From Hypsibius dujardini (taxonomy: Eukaryota; Tardigrada; Eutardigrada; Parachela; Hypsibiidae), in contig LRSR01014248.1 of assembly GCA_001579985.1 (NCBI GenBank), forward strand, positions 1-23,938: a stretch of DNA of 23,938 nt, given 5' to 3'. The first letter of the stretch is position 1, and each line of letters begins with the position of its first letter. Both the position numbers and the translations under genes were made by a program. Below the pieces are notes generated by a model. The model saw nothing but the letters and a program-made list of their open reading frames with translations, searched no databases and was not told the origin of the DNA. Shown one piece after another: positions 10,607 through 23,300 of the stretch.

Positions 10607-12502
10607 TATCGACCAAATTATATCATACCGGAAAAGTTTTGCGAACTCTATGTGCCTTTTTGTTAGGGATATTCCGTTGGGCAGGAACTTATCGAACTTT
10701 ATAAATTTATTTTGTTTTGTGTTTTTTTTATATTGCTTGAACGTTTTTATTACCATCTGCATTTTTTGTTACTTTGTCGGTTTTGAAATAATATTCTTGC
10801 ATACAGTGTTTAACTCATTTCGGGGTCTTCAATTCTTAATAGACCTCACTATTTAGAAATTTTCTCTAAAGCTACGCTCACAAGTCATTCGTGCTCAAAT
10901 TGGAGTTGTTTTATCAGTAAAGAAATGCAGTGGTAAAAGTTAAAAATGGCAGTAACATTGGCTGAATGAACAGGCGTTGTTTGTGGTGGGGCTATTGCTA
11001 TTCATCTCGCTTTTCTGTTCGAAGATTGACACATAACGATCAGCCCCCTGACTATCGAAAAATATTTCACCAACACCAACCGATTCCAAATTAAATTGCC
11101 AATCGGACATCGCTAATGAAGGTTCGTTTCGATATGTACACAGAGTTGCACTAATGCGAGAGTTGATGCTGACAAGCTTTTAGGCCACAAAAAAGGATGA
11201 CTAAAAATATGTCCAAGTCCTCATCACGGAGACATAATACATGTACGACATTTAATACATTAACGCGTGTCATTTTTCTATGCATCAATTAGTCACCGTA
11301 CTAAATGGTTACATACACATTCACACGTAATGCTTTTGCACTACAAGAGTTCCGGATAAGTTTTTTCGCCACTAGTATACGGTACAGTATAAGCGTTTAG
11401 GCAGGGCGGGAAACTCAAGAGACACGTTATGAGTGGGGATGCTGCACCTAGCCTTCGACGATAACTACAGCACTGCACACAGGGTATCCCTCACCCCCCC
11501 CCTCCCGCCTCAATACCTGTGCATGAGAAATGGTCAACATGCGCCACGGTGCAATATGAAGGATGGCGTGAAAATCGATTATTTGTCTACGTCGCCGGAG
11601 GAGTGAGAGAAAGAGAGATAGAGGGTTGAGAGGCAGGTAAAGGTAAAGGCGGATTGTCTACCATACCTCCCCCTCTTCGAGTATTTTGTTATTGACAAAA
11701 ATTTGCAGAGCTTTTCTCACTCAACGGAAACTAATCATTTTAATACGTACCCTTGTATAGTGACTTTTTCCTTGGTAAAATAGTTGATTCGACGTAAAGT
11801 TCCCTGGCACGCTTCCGTCTAGTTTTCTCGCAGAGCGCCCTCACTCACTCAGCCGCTACATTTGATACATGTGTTGTGAGTTGTGACGGATTTTAGCAAC
11901 GTACGTCTCTTCTATCAACACACCATAAAAACCATATTGTCAGTAAGTGGAAACCCCCAATGCTACACCACACACACACATGCCGTCACACATGGTGTAT
12001 GTGTACCCAGTTTTAGAAAACTTATCGATGACTCAGAGAGCGAAGGTTCGCGAAAGATCAGACAAAAAAAACGAGGAGACGTAATCAGGCCAGAAAAATT
12101 GGTTATGCCGCCCGGTGACTGAGTTAGCGTACCGCACGTCGTAGGACCCGCAGGGGCGGATTGAGACTCGAACAAGTGCACGGTACACACGCCATAGCAG
12201 TACGTGTGGTTTGTGTGTGTGAATGCAGGGAAGCATCAAGCCGGCCGTGTTTTCTTGCGGTTTCCGTTGAATGCTTAAGTGCCCCTTCCACTTGCACACA
12301 CAGCCTGATTGAGTGTCTATTTATGGTTTGTCAGCAAATAAGTCCCTTTCCGTTGCCTGTCTCTTATCTCATCCCTTCTTCTCACACTCACACACCGGTC
12401 CTTTGTAGGCTCTAAGGCGCTATTACCCCCCACGCCTTTAGCAAGAGGGAAGTGACTGTCTGAATTGTTTTTTCCCCCAAATCTAGGTGTGTGTGTTGGA
12501 AA
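10607..12502. other. Region between the tandem MARVEL genes, no gene seen
   Basis: It contains the 3' UTR of gene A and the promoter/5' UTR of gene B. There is a C-run at 11493-11502 and short CA/GT dinucleotide runs at about 11970-12000 and 12200-12230. Open frames are short, and the one opposite the start of gene B is an antisense shadow. Confidence 0.45.
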
Positions 12503-13220
12503 ATGAATCCGAATCAACCATACCCGAACACGAGTTATCCGCAGAATCAGTATCCCTCGCAGACGTATGCGCAACAGGCGTACCCTTCCACGGCCGGAAA
12601 CGCCAGTACCACCACCACCCAAGTCCAGTCCACCAGGACCGTTGTCCTCAGCCCATTTTTCGACATTCAGGCATGTCTCCCACATAAATGAAGCATTGTC
12701 TGGATTGAAGATTCTCTTTTTCTTGTCTGCAGTATTTGAGGACTATCCCTGGCTGGCTCAAGATTGCACAATTGGTAAGAGATTTCTTGTACATGCAGAT
12801 AAATGCATCTTGTGCAATTCTCTTGGTTCTTGGTCAGGCATTGGGTGAGTTATAATAAAAGAGGTTCGGTAATATTTGACTATGAGTCACGGTCGCTTGT
12901 GTGGACCGTTGATGAATCGGTTGATTGATTGTTTGTTGCGAAGTTGTGGTTAGTTGATTGATTGGTGGGGTTGCGTTTAATGGCTTTCCGGAGACTCACT
13001 CTACAAGGTTTATCTTTTTCAGATCCTTATGCTGATTGCGTTCATTTTGGCTGCGGCTGCATGGTCTTCCAGCAGCTACTGGTGTCCGGGACTCAGCAAC
13101 ACATACTGCTACAACAGTTACACAACAGGATCGGCTGGATGGGCCAAATTTGTCACCATCACTGGGTGTGTTTGCGTTTCTCTGCGGCTGCATCTGTCTG
13201 TCTGAGTTTGTCTCAGTCAG

Positions 13221-13262
<42 letters not shown>

Positions 13263-14366
13263 TTGTCTGTCTGTTTGTCTCTCCCTGTCGGTCTGGATTT
13301 CTCTGTCTGACTTTGTGTCTTCCTGCCTGCCTGCCTATATATTTGTTTGCATATCTATGTGTCTAGTGTACGTACCTCGTTGCTCGTACGTCTTATCTGT
13401 CGATCACATCTGAAGGGCCGCCTGACAGCCACGGTAAGGTTCGATTGATTGAGCTATCCTATGATGATCCTTGTTCTTGTTGTAGATTTATCATCACTTT
13501 GATTCTGTTGAACCTGTATCTCTTTCATCTTATTGAAAAGTTGTACCAAGTCAACTGGCTGTTTGTGGTATGCCCCACCCCAACAGCACAAGTCCTTGTC
13601 ATTCCAAATCCCACGTGTAAACTTTGTGCATCTGGCAGGAATTCATCTACTGCGTGGTGGTAACTGTCTGCCTCTTCATCGCCGGCTGCGTCATGATCCC
13701 CACTTATGGCACCTACGACGGAACGCGCGGCGCTGTTGTGGTACGTTAAATCTAACCTTAAGGAGAATCTTACAGCATGTACGATTTTACACATATCAAA
13801 CTGACATTCTTCCATTTATCTTGCAGTTCTTCTGTTGGGCTGCTATGGTACTTGACTCAATTTCAATATGCATTCACGTTTTAATTGCGGCTCATCAATA
13901 TTTTTTTTGCGTCTTAGGCGGCGTACGGCTATGATGCCTTCTTGAAATTCAAAGCCTGGTATGTCATCAGCACAGGACACAGATGAGGCAGACAGACGGA
14001 CAGACATACATCTATACAGACAGACAGACACACACACACACAGCTAGATAGACAGACAAACAGACACACACACACAGACACACACACACACAGCTAGATA
14101 GACAGACAAACAGACAGACAGATAAACATACCTGAGCAGGGATTCATGTCTGACTGTGGTCTTTTTGTCTGTATTTCAGGCGAAACGGCGAAGTGGCTCA
14201 AGGTTCAAGGACTCTTCCTTATTAACCGTTTTCGCGTCTTCCCGTGAACCAAAACTAACCAATAGTTGTCTTGCTTTTTCTTTGATTTGTCTGAAAAGGT
14301 GTGAGCGCCACTGTGACGACGTCCACTTCTGCGCCTGCTCGTCCCCCGCCTTACCCCGTGGTGTGA
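12503..14366 (+). CDS. MARVEL-domain four-transmembrane protein B (tandem paralogue of A, PPPY tail)
   Basis: Nine exons: 12503-12670, 12733-12774, 13023-13165, 13486-13567, 13639-13740, 13827-13847, 13918-13958, 14180-14202 and 14299-14366, totalling 690 nt or 229 aa. It aligns almost without gaps to gene A: the TR-V-V motif before helix 1, LIAFILAAAAWSS, TLILLNLYLFHLIEK, GCVMIP, RGAVV and FFCWAAMAAYGYDAFLKFKAW. The N-terminus (1-56) is an Asn/Tyr/Pro/Gln-rich tail. Helices are at about 66-86, 119-136, 147-168 and 180-197. The C-terminal 22 residues are Ser/Thr-rich and end with PPPY (223-226), a canonical WW-domain ligand. The first intron starts with GC, not GT (CAG|gcatgt); alignment with A requires it. 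Exon 13827-13847 is a 21-nt microexon. If the weak donor at 14203 is not used the protein would end ...QGSRTLPY. Likely a membrane-trafficking MARVEL protein. Confidence 0.8.
13221..13280 (+). repeat. (TCTG)n microsatellite in a MARVEL B intron
   Basis: Seven perfect TCTG units followed by TTTG/TCTG variants inside the intron 13166-13485. Confidence 0.9.
13990..14125 (+). repeat. CAGA/CA compound microsatellite with a 50-bp tandem duplication
   Basis: The intron before exon 14180-14202 holds CAGA and CA runs. A 50-bp block (14031-14080, with cagctagatagacagacaaa at its core) is repeated at 14081-14125 with a small change at the end, showing slippage or unequal exchange at the array. Confidence 0.85.
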
Positions 14367-14477
14367 GACCGGAATCTCCGCATGTCTGTCTCTCCCTCCC
14401 CTCCTCCTCCGCACCTTCTTCGTATGCTTGACCAACGACTGCATAGAACTAACATCACATTGTGTGGCTTTCGTCCA

Positions 14478-14483
14478 ATTAAA
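14478..14483 (+). other. ATTAAA polyadenylation signal candidate for MARVEL B
   Basis: ATTAAA lies 112 bp after the stop codon of gene B, a normal 3' UTR distance, followed by T-rich sequence. Confidence 0.35.
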
Positions 14484-15356
14484 GAATCTATCCACTTAAG
14501 ATGTTTTTTATACATGTTGCAAAGGCATTTCTCATCACTTTTGTTGTCATCGGTTAAGTGAGTAATCTCGCATTTACCTATTCCATTTGTTGCACTTATT
14601 TTTAAGCATCCTCTTTTTACTTCCGGTCAATTTGGAAATTGCTTCAGCTTCATCGTGACTTTCGATTCGCTCTCTTTGGGTTTGCAGTAGCTTAATTCAG
14701 TTTGACTGCGAGTACTACTGTTACATTGATCCGGTTCGTAGCTGTGTGCCAATCCACAGTTTAAGCTTTTTCGGCAGTCAATTAAATAAATCACTAGACC
14801 ATATGTTTAACAATTTTTTGTAATTATGATCCGATGGAGCGAAGACTTGTCTGCCTACATCGACAGACCTATTTCTTTGCATTTAAAATAAATATGCAAC
14901 TCCTGATTCGACATTTACTCACAGCAACTGAGCCTGTAATTTTCGGCAATTTTCGCAGAAACGGTCTTATTCAAAAGACAAAACACGTAAAAACGCTTAT
15001 TTAAAGTAACTAAAGATTTATGGTTCAATTAAAGTATTAGTGTAAATTTTCTATTTTTCATTTACTTTAAATTGTTTTTGTAAAAGCGCTATAAAAAGCA
15101 TACCGTTATCTTTCTTATAATAAATGTAAAATATAATACATCTTTTTAAAATCTATCTAAAATATAATGTGTGTTCTTTTAATTAGAGGAACTTTCACAC
15201 CTTAAACTACTATTTTCATGAAACAAACGCTTTAAAAGGCACACCGTTATCTTGCGATAAACATAACGTATAGTAAATATTCTTATCGAAAAAAAGAACA
15301 TATTTTGTAATAACTAGGAAAAAAAGTGATGGACGGTAAATCGGTACAATTAATAA
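14484..15356. other. AT-rich intergenic DNA, no gene seen
   Basis: No open frame of note and no splice-bounded exon could be linked to the receptor remains to the right. In particular there is no guanylate cyclase or kinase-homology segment here. Confidence 0.5.
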
Positions 15357-17515
15357 CTATTTTGGTGAAAGTGTGGATAGTGTGACGTTGTCGTCGGAAG
15401 GAGATACGATGGGGAAGATTTGTCGATCGAGTTGCCACCAAGAGTGGGTTGTCAGTCTCCTCTTACTCCGATGCCTGAAATTAGGATACACAGTAGTATA
15501 TACCACACATGTCAGCAATAAATAGCATGGTCATCAGCTTATCAAGAGGAGAGGTTATAAAAGCTACAGACAAGGACCCGACGGTATGGACCTGCTCCAA
15601 AGGATGGTGAGAGCAGTCAACCAGATGAAAAGGCCTGCCGTTCCCAAGGCTATCCCATACGCTAATTTCTCGTGGTCCCCTACGCACCAGCAAATACTCT
15701 CAAAGTTACAAGTGTTTCATATAGAGAGCAGGTCTTCTCATATATCGTCAAAGTTTAAATAAATCCATAGCTAAACAACGCCGTTTAAGCCATATTTACA
15801 GAGCATTATGGATAAAGCGATGTGGATTTTAACAAAAAAAAGTCTTAACGTTACTTTAACTATAGCAAATCTATTTGAAAGTTTAAATCTTTTAAAAGCC
15901 AACTCTACACAAATACCTGCGCTAGCATTTCCACGGCAGCATTTGTTGCGCTAAGCTAAGATAACGGCTACAGAATACAGGGACAATTGAAGGAGCGAAC
16001 ATTTCAATAATAGTCGATAAATATTACTAAACGGCTGTCCTATTAAATCCGTCTTCCCATACCATGGATTAGAACGGTAATAATCGGTCCAGTTTTGACT
16101 GAGTGAGGTTAGGTTAATCCTTGAATTAATCCAAATAAACAGGAGACTCTCATAGCCAGCAGGAGCCAGCGTGCGCGTGTGGTCACTGCCATGGTCAACC
16201 TAAACGAGCCGCGAGAAAGACGGCTTTCTCAAGAGAGAGATCCTCTTGAGGAACAATTACCGACGCGCCACACGAATCTATTGGAACAAGCTTCCCAAAC
16301 TCTCCATCCAAGTAAATACCGATAATATATAAAGAAAATTAATTTTTTACAAACACAGTGGATTGCTGGTGAGTTCCTACATGGTCATCAGCGTCGTCTA
16401 TCGACCAGGAAATACTGCCGTAAACCCTATGCGCAAAAGGCACTGCTGTCATGTACATCCAAGTTTATGTACACAACGGTCGGTCAAGAATCGGTCAAAT
16501 TGAAAGGGCTTCTCGCTAGACTTGTAGGTGATTAAAAGGATCCCGTCGATACTATCATCCACCACACCGCCGAGAAAGGGGAAGAATGACACACCATGGT
16601 CGTCGGAAAGGAGGTGGACTGATGTCCAGCCGTGTAGTTCCATTAAGCAACTGAACATTTGTCTATTAATAGATGGATGGGTAGTTGTTGCTATTGCTCC
16701 ATGTCGGACTGAGGCTCTTACTCAAACTGATCCGGTCTGAGCAGATCCTACCAGTCTCTTAATAGAGAACAAAATCCAATTTCTATTTAATTCTATTTCC
16801 TGTGGCGTGCGTTAAGATTTGGAGAATGCGCTAATATACTGAGGTGCTTATGAAGAGCGCATTCCAGCTCGCGGCAAATTCATTTATAAAGGCCGCTTCT
16901 TCGCAGCCTAAAAGAGCAATTTTAAACTTAATGCATCTGCGACATAATTAACTTGACATTTTATTTTATTTACGAATTTATTAATTTTTAATTTTAAACT
17001 AACATCCCATTAAATTAATGTTAAACCTGAATCTATTTACATTTCGATTTAATTTTTAATTTTTTTAAATTCTGTTAGCAAACCAATTTAATCAGGGCTA
17101 AGATAGATTCCAATTTGTAATTTGAAAGATCAAAAAAGATGATCTTCAGATGAAGCTGTACCGGTGGTGATGATTACAGGAAGGGTGTCTTTGTCTCGTT
17201 GATTGTACTGTAGTACCACCGGCCGAGGAGGTCTTGCAACTGCTACTTAAAGGCCTAGCAGGTTTTTATCTGGTCATCATACAAGTACGTGTAAATGAAA
17301 CGAATCAACGGATAGGTCAGTCGGAGATAATCGAAAGCTACTTCAAACGCAGGTCCCGCCAACGAAATACTGGAAGGAACGGAGAGACCAGTCAGTCCCG
17401 GTGTGATAACCTGCACCGTTACAGACGCGTCACAGTAGACGCTTCCAATTAGGAAGCTCAGGCCAAACCGACACAGCCATTGGAGAAGAAGATAAAAATT
17501 CAGTGGCGCGAACAT
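15357..17515 (-). pseudogene. Degenerate single-pass receptor with ANF-receptor-type ectodomain (receptor guanylate cyclase / natriuretic-receptor-like)
   Basis: Read on the minus strand. From ATG 17515 there is a signal peptide (MFAPLNFYLLLQW...) and a mature start with VTVQVITPGL and LAGPAFEVAFDYL, the usual opening of ligand-binding ANF-receptor domains, then TYLYDDQIKTC. The same frame continues through two TAG codons (at 17257 and 17248, each where CAG would read Gln) into LLGRWYYSTINETKTPFL. A one-base shift then leads into VIITTG, whose donor at 17162 joins phase-correctly to 16907-16840 (CEEAAF...ASWNALFISTS). Next come YPSIY, another frame change, and LMELHGWTSVHLLSDD to ITYKSSEKPFQFDRFLTD (16450-16721), then VYGSISWSIDDADDH (16426-16381). 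Exons 15698-15592 and 15474-15357 join in frame: a transmembrane helix (LAYGIALGTAGLFIWLTALT), basic SRHRSKRR and a 38-residue tail ending in a stop. Kinase-homology and cyclase domains are absent, and much of the ectodomain is missing. A 131-bp repeat lies inside (16161-16291). Confidence 0.6.
16161..16291 (+). repeat. 131-bp dispersed repeat, copy 1
   Basis: This 131-bp block matches 19985-20115 in the same orientation with two mismatches (C/T near 16221 and A/G near 16280). Similarity stops abruptly at both ends. It contains short inverted words (tctcaagagag and ctcttgagga) and lies between the putative ectodomain and transmembrane exons of the receptor remains. The conservation points to a mobile element fragment or recent duplication; the family is not recognised. 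Confidence 0.85.
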
Positions 17516-17811
17516 TTTTGTCTGGTGGATGTTTGTTGTGGTCAGAAATGGACGCGCGTTTAACATGCACCGGAAGTTATGAAACTACTTGGGCGGACCT
17601 CTCCCAGGATCTCTGGGGACCCTTCAGAGCTGAATTGCTTGATGATGAATGAAATGGACTATTCAAGTCTACCCTTGGACTAAGCAGTCAGCACCAACTA
17701 AATTTCCCAGCGGTTATTTTCCGTTGCGATTGCTGCGACATTGCAGAGAGACAGCTGAAATGTCTCGACAATATTGAATGAAGCAAGCCGGCCAAGTAGA
17801 CTAACTCAAGT
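17516..17811. other. Short intergenic region between spermidine synthase and the receptor remains
   Basis: It would hold the 3' UTR of spermidine synthase and the former promoter of the receptor. Both genes run on the minus strand. No other feature is visible. Confidence 0.4.
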
Positions 17812-19344
<1,533 letters not shown>

Positions 19345-19642
19345 AGCGGAGGAAAATACAAACTTATATATTATGCCGATTCTCAGTCGCTGACAGGTTT
19401 GAAAAGCATCACTGCAGAATGCGACGTTCTTTTTTGCACGTGGTCTGGAAAATGCTCCAGGCATGTGAGAAAGGTATACAGTATACGGTTCAATTTGATT
19501 GCAAACTCACAAGCACATTGTGTTTGCACCTTCAATCGGACCACACCCTCAAATTCCACTTAATTTTCGGCTTCAATTCATTTCAAAGCTCTGTCTTTGT
19601 GGAAACATGCAGAACTTAGCTAACTGTCTTTTCAAGTCTGTA

Positions 19643-19683
<41 letters not shown>
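19643..19683 (+). repeat. (TGTC)10 microsatellite
   Basis: About ten perfect TGTC units, the cleanest tetranucleotide array in the window. Confidence 0.95.
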
Positions 19684-19685
<2 letters not shown>

Positions 19686-19984
19686 TTCTACGTGCCGGTG
19701 TGGATGCCCGATATGTTTTGGCTGTACGATTGAGTACACAGCGGATATGGAAGCCATGTTGAACAAAGTGATTGTCTGTGTCTGTTCTGACTGTGAGGTG
19801 ACATCAGACGGAGAGGGAAGGAGCTGTCCGCTTGACCTTGCCGTTGATGAGTAGAGTTATTGTTGGTGTGGACTGTATATGTGCGTAATTGTTTGTCCGT
19901 TTAGGTTGGTGAACGCTTGATGCCATGCAGCAGCAATCACTCCACAAACACATCATCTCATCACCTCCGTGCAAACACAGGGGA

Positions 19985-20115
19985 AGGAGCCAGCGTGCGC
20001 GTGTGGTCACTGCCATGGTCAACCTAAACGAGCCGCGAGAAAGATGGCTTTCTCAAGAGAGAGATCCTCTTGAGGAACAATTACCGACGCGCCACACGAA
20101 TCTGTTGGAACAAGC
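19985..20115 (+). repeat. 131-bp dispersed repeat, copy 2
   Basis: Second copy of the block at 16161-16291, same strand, 3.8 kb away, two mismatches in 131. Flanking sequence differs outside the block. It lies about 260 bp upstream of the chitinase ATG. It has an open frame (MVNLNEPRERWLSQERDPLE...) in both copies, but no recognised protein. Confidence 0.85.
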
Positions 20116-20377
20116 GCCAAATTTAGGCTAGACCTCTCAATTACATTTACAAACTGTTGCCATATACTCTCAAATGATCTAAACAGCTAAAAATCGGGAC
20201 ATATCTTATATATCGATGCCCAAGCAGATGTAACCATAATCTCTCTCCTTTCTCTTTATTTGGTTTTTCTATTTGCAAGAAGGATTTGAGGAAAAAGAAT
20301 TGGATTATGATAAAATAGGCCGGAAGAAAGCCTTAATCACGAACGGATTTGGGCGAACTGGAGCGCAACTCTGAATC

Positions 20378-23300
20378 ATGAGGCTCTTCATTGCCATTGC
20401 AATTTTTACTTGGAGTCTGATCGTATCTTCTGTTATTGCTGGTCTGTCAAATTGAACACTACAATTTCATGTCTGATTTTATTTATCAAAATCTGTTGCT
20501 TTTGGCAGGCAACAAATTTCGACGAGTTTGCTATTACAGCAGCTGGGCTATTTACGTATGTTCCTTGTGTGAGCTGAGCAAACACTACTTCTGGGTGGGG
20601 ACTATAAAGACTATTTTTTGTTGCACAGCGTCCCGGAACAGGCAAATTTTCTCCATCGGACATTGACCCGTTCCTCTGCACTCACATAATGTACGGGAAG
20701 CAGAGTGATGCACAGACGAAAGTCAACCTATAAGTAGACAACGAGCAGGCAGATGAAACATACAAAAAAAGACAGTCAGTCAGCTAGACAGACAGACAGC
20801 CAGGCAGGCAGACATACAGACATACAGACAGACAGATAGATACTCAGGGAAACAGGCAGGCAGGCAGACACACAGACGGACGGACAGAGAGACAGACAGA
20901 TGAAGAGGGAACACACCTAATTTAGGTTGCACTTTTAAGTTACGCTTTCGGAAAACTGAACGAAGAGAGTTTCACTTTGGAGACGTTTGACAATTGGGCT
21001 GATTTGGACGACGACTACGGTCTTGGTAAGTTCCTTTTGCCAGGAATTTTGAAATTGAAATGGTGTGTAATAAGTGAAGAGCAGTGTAATTGAATGTGAA
21101 ACTCTGAATGTGTAGGTGGGTACAATAAAGTGATGGCACTCCGGGTGAAGAACCCTCGACTGAAAATCACCCTGTCAGTCGGCGGTTGGAACGCTGGCTC
21201 CAATGCCTTCTCACAGATGGTGGCCACTCGACTCCGCCGAAAGACCTTCATCGAGAGTGCCATGCGCTTCATCCGGAAGCACAAGTTTGACGGTCTTGAT
21301 ATCAATTGGGAGTTTCCGGGCGTAAGGGGCGGTCGCGAAAACGACCGGCCCAACTTTGACATCTTCCTCCAAGTAATCAAAAATGGCAGCATTTAATTAT
21401 TTTATGTTAAATAGAAAAACTATTTTTTTGTGTCATTAGGAGTTTCGAGTAGTGATCAATTCGGAGCCGGTTGGGTCTATGCAGTCGCTGATTGAACTGA
21501 GTGTGGCAGTGTCCGCCAGCCAGAAAACCGTCGAGACAGCCTACAACATTTCCTCTATTCCCAGGTAACAAATTTAACATGGACGATTTTGTATACAATT
21601 AACGTAGAATGTTTTGCGAGAGGTGTTCCTCGTAAAAAAATGCCCATTGTCAATGTTGATTGTGTCCCACACTGAACTGCTATGTTAGAAGACATCAATT
21701 TTGTCAAAGTCAGGGATTGTGACAATTGGCATACCAAACCCCGACTGCCCTGCACTTTTACTTTATTGAAAATGTAATCATACAGACTGCTTGATATAGG
21801 AGTCTGGATTTTGTCAATCTGATGACGTACGATTTCCACGGAAGCTGGGACATTCAGGTCTCCCATCACAGCCCTATTTATGGCCGCAATCGTGATGCCT
21901 CATCTATTTCCGGATTTAACATGGTAAATAAGTTTACACAAAATCCTCCTCAACATGTGGACACATTTTGATCTTATTATTAAGCATTACAAAAATTGTT
22001 GAGGTTTCCGCAATCAAACTGTGGCTCAACGGCGGCTGTCCACCAGAGAAGATTGTCGTGGGTGTGCCGCTCTACGGACGCTCCTTCACCTTGATCGATC
22101 CTTCGCAAGTGACTCCCGGTTCGCCGGCCGCGAGCGGCGGCGACGCCGGTCCGTTTACCCGCGAACCCGGATTCTTGGCCTACTTCGAGGTATGCACTCT
22201 ATTACACAAGTTATAAGGATATATTTAATTTCAATTTAATTCAACAATCACTCAAAAATAAATTGATTACATTACATTACTGTTGTTAAATAATTTAATA
22301 TGATAATTCAACAATTCAATAATTTAATATGATAATTCAACAATTCAATAATGTAATTTGATAATAATGTAATTTGTATTTACATTATATGCGTAAGCTT
22401 AAAATATCAACTAACTAATTAATTAACCATTTAATCAGAACCGTAGCAGATTTATATATCTCTTTGCTTATTGCCGGATGTGTAGGTGTGCAGTCTGATG
22501 ATGGACAAGACGTGGACGGTCGTCACGGACCCGGAAGAGCGCACGCCGTATGCCTTCAAAGAGGACCAGTGGATCGGGTTTGATGATATCGACAGCATTA
22601 TCCGCAAAGTATCAACTAATCAGCATTTACCCATACAAGACAAAGATCAATTATCGAGAGAGACCAGCTCAGAGTTGCTAACTGTTTCCGCTGTCCCGTT
22701 TTTAGACAGTCATTGTTCGAGAATGGGGCCTCGGTGGGATCATGGTGTGGTCCGTTGACATGGACGACTTCCGCGGTTTGTGCAGCTCCCAGACATACCC
22801 TCTTCTCCGAATGATCAAAAAGGTACCGAGTAGCAAGCACACGACAGTCCGATTTTACGACTTCAATTTCAATTCCAATTCTAAATTCAGTTAGGGGTGG
22901 CAAAACGAACTTAACTAATAAAATTAACCAAAACTAAACTAAAACTTAGCGACTGATTTCGTGGCTTTCCTTTTTCTATTTGACCAAAAATCGGTACTAC
23001 CAAGTCTTAAGTTGCTAAATATTTTAATGGGAAAAACCAAAAAAACTGAAATTAAGGAAGAATCAAGCTGGACTAAAAGTGCTAGTTACTAAACAAATAG
23101 AATAAAAATCCTTACTTCAACTATAAACTCTTTATTTTGGAATAAATTGTATATTCAGTGACTCTAATTATTAAAATTAAAATTTCCGAAATTCAAAAGA
23201 AAGTAAACTAGAGAAAATCGTTCTTACAATTTGTTTATTAGTTTATACAATGTACCGTAATCTCCCGATCTGAAGGGACACCTTTTTGCCCTACCAGTTA

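Larger units (their letters stand above)
19345..20377. promoter_or_regulatory. Shared upstream region of spermidine synthase and chitinase
   Basis: The two ATGs face away from each other across about 1.03 kb, so both promoters must lie here unless unseen 5' exons exist. It carries a (TGTC)n array and the second copy of the 131-bp repeat. No individual promoter element can be assigned by eye. The open frames here reflect the repeats. Confidence 0.4.

Noticed and set aside
12317-12685. Minus-strand 122-codon frame, Gly/Arg-rich
   Set aside because: It lies antisense to exon 1 of MARVEL B, whose codons and paralogy are clear. It is a shadow frame.
12801-12837. Possible extra coding exon in MARVEL B after an acatgcag acceptor (INASCAILLVLGQ)
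   Set aside because: Including it would break the gap-free alignment with paralogue A between the exons at 12733-12774 and 13023-13165, and its donor would be a non-consensus GC.
15481-15693. Minus-strand frame resembling a WD40 blade (ISVWDSLGNG...)
   Set aside because: A different frame of the same DNA gives a transmembrane helix with a basic stop-transfer and a phase-correct join to the next exon, consistent with the upstream receptor pieces.
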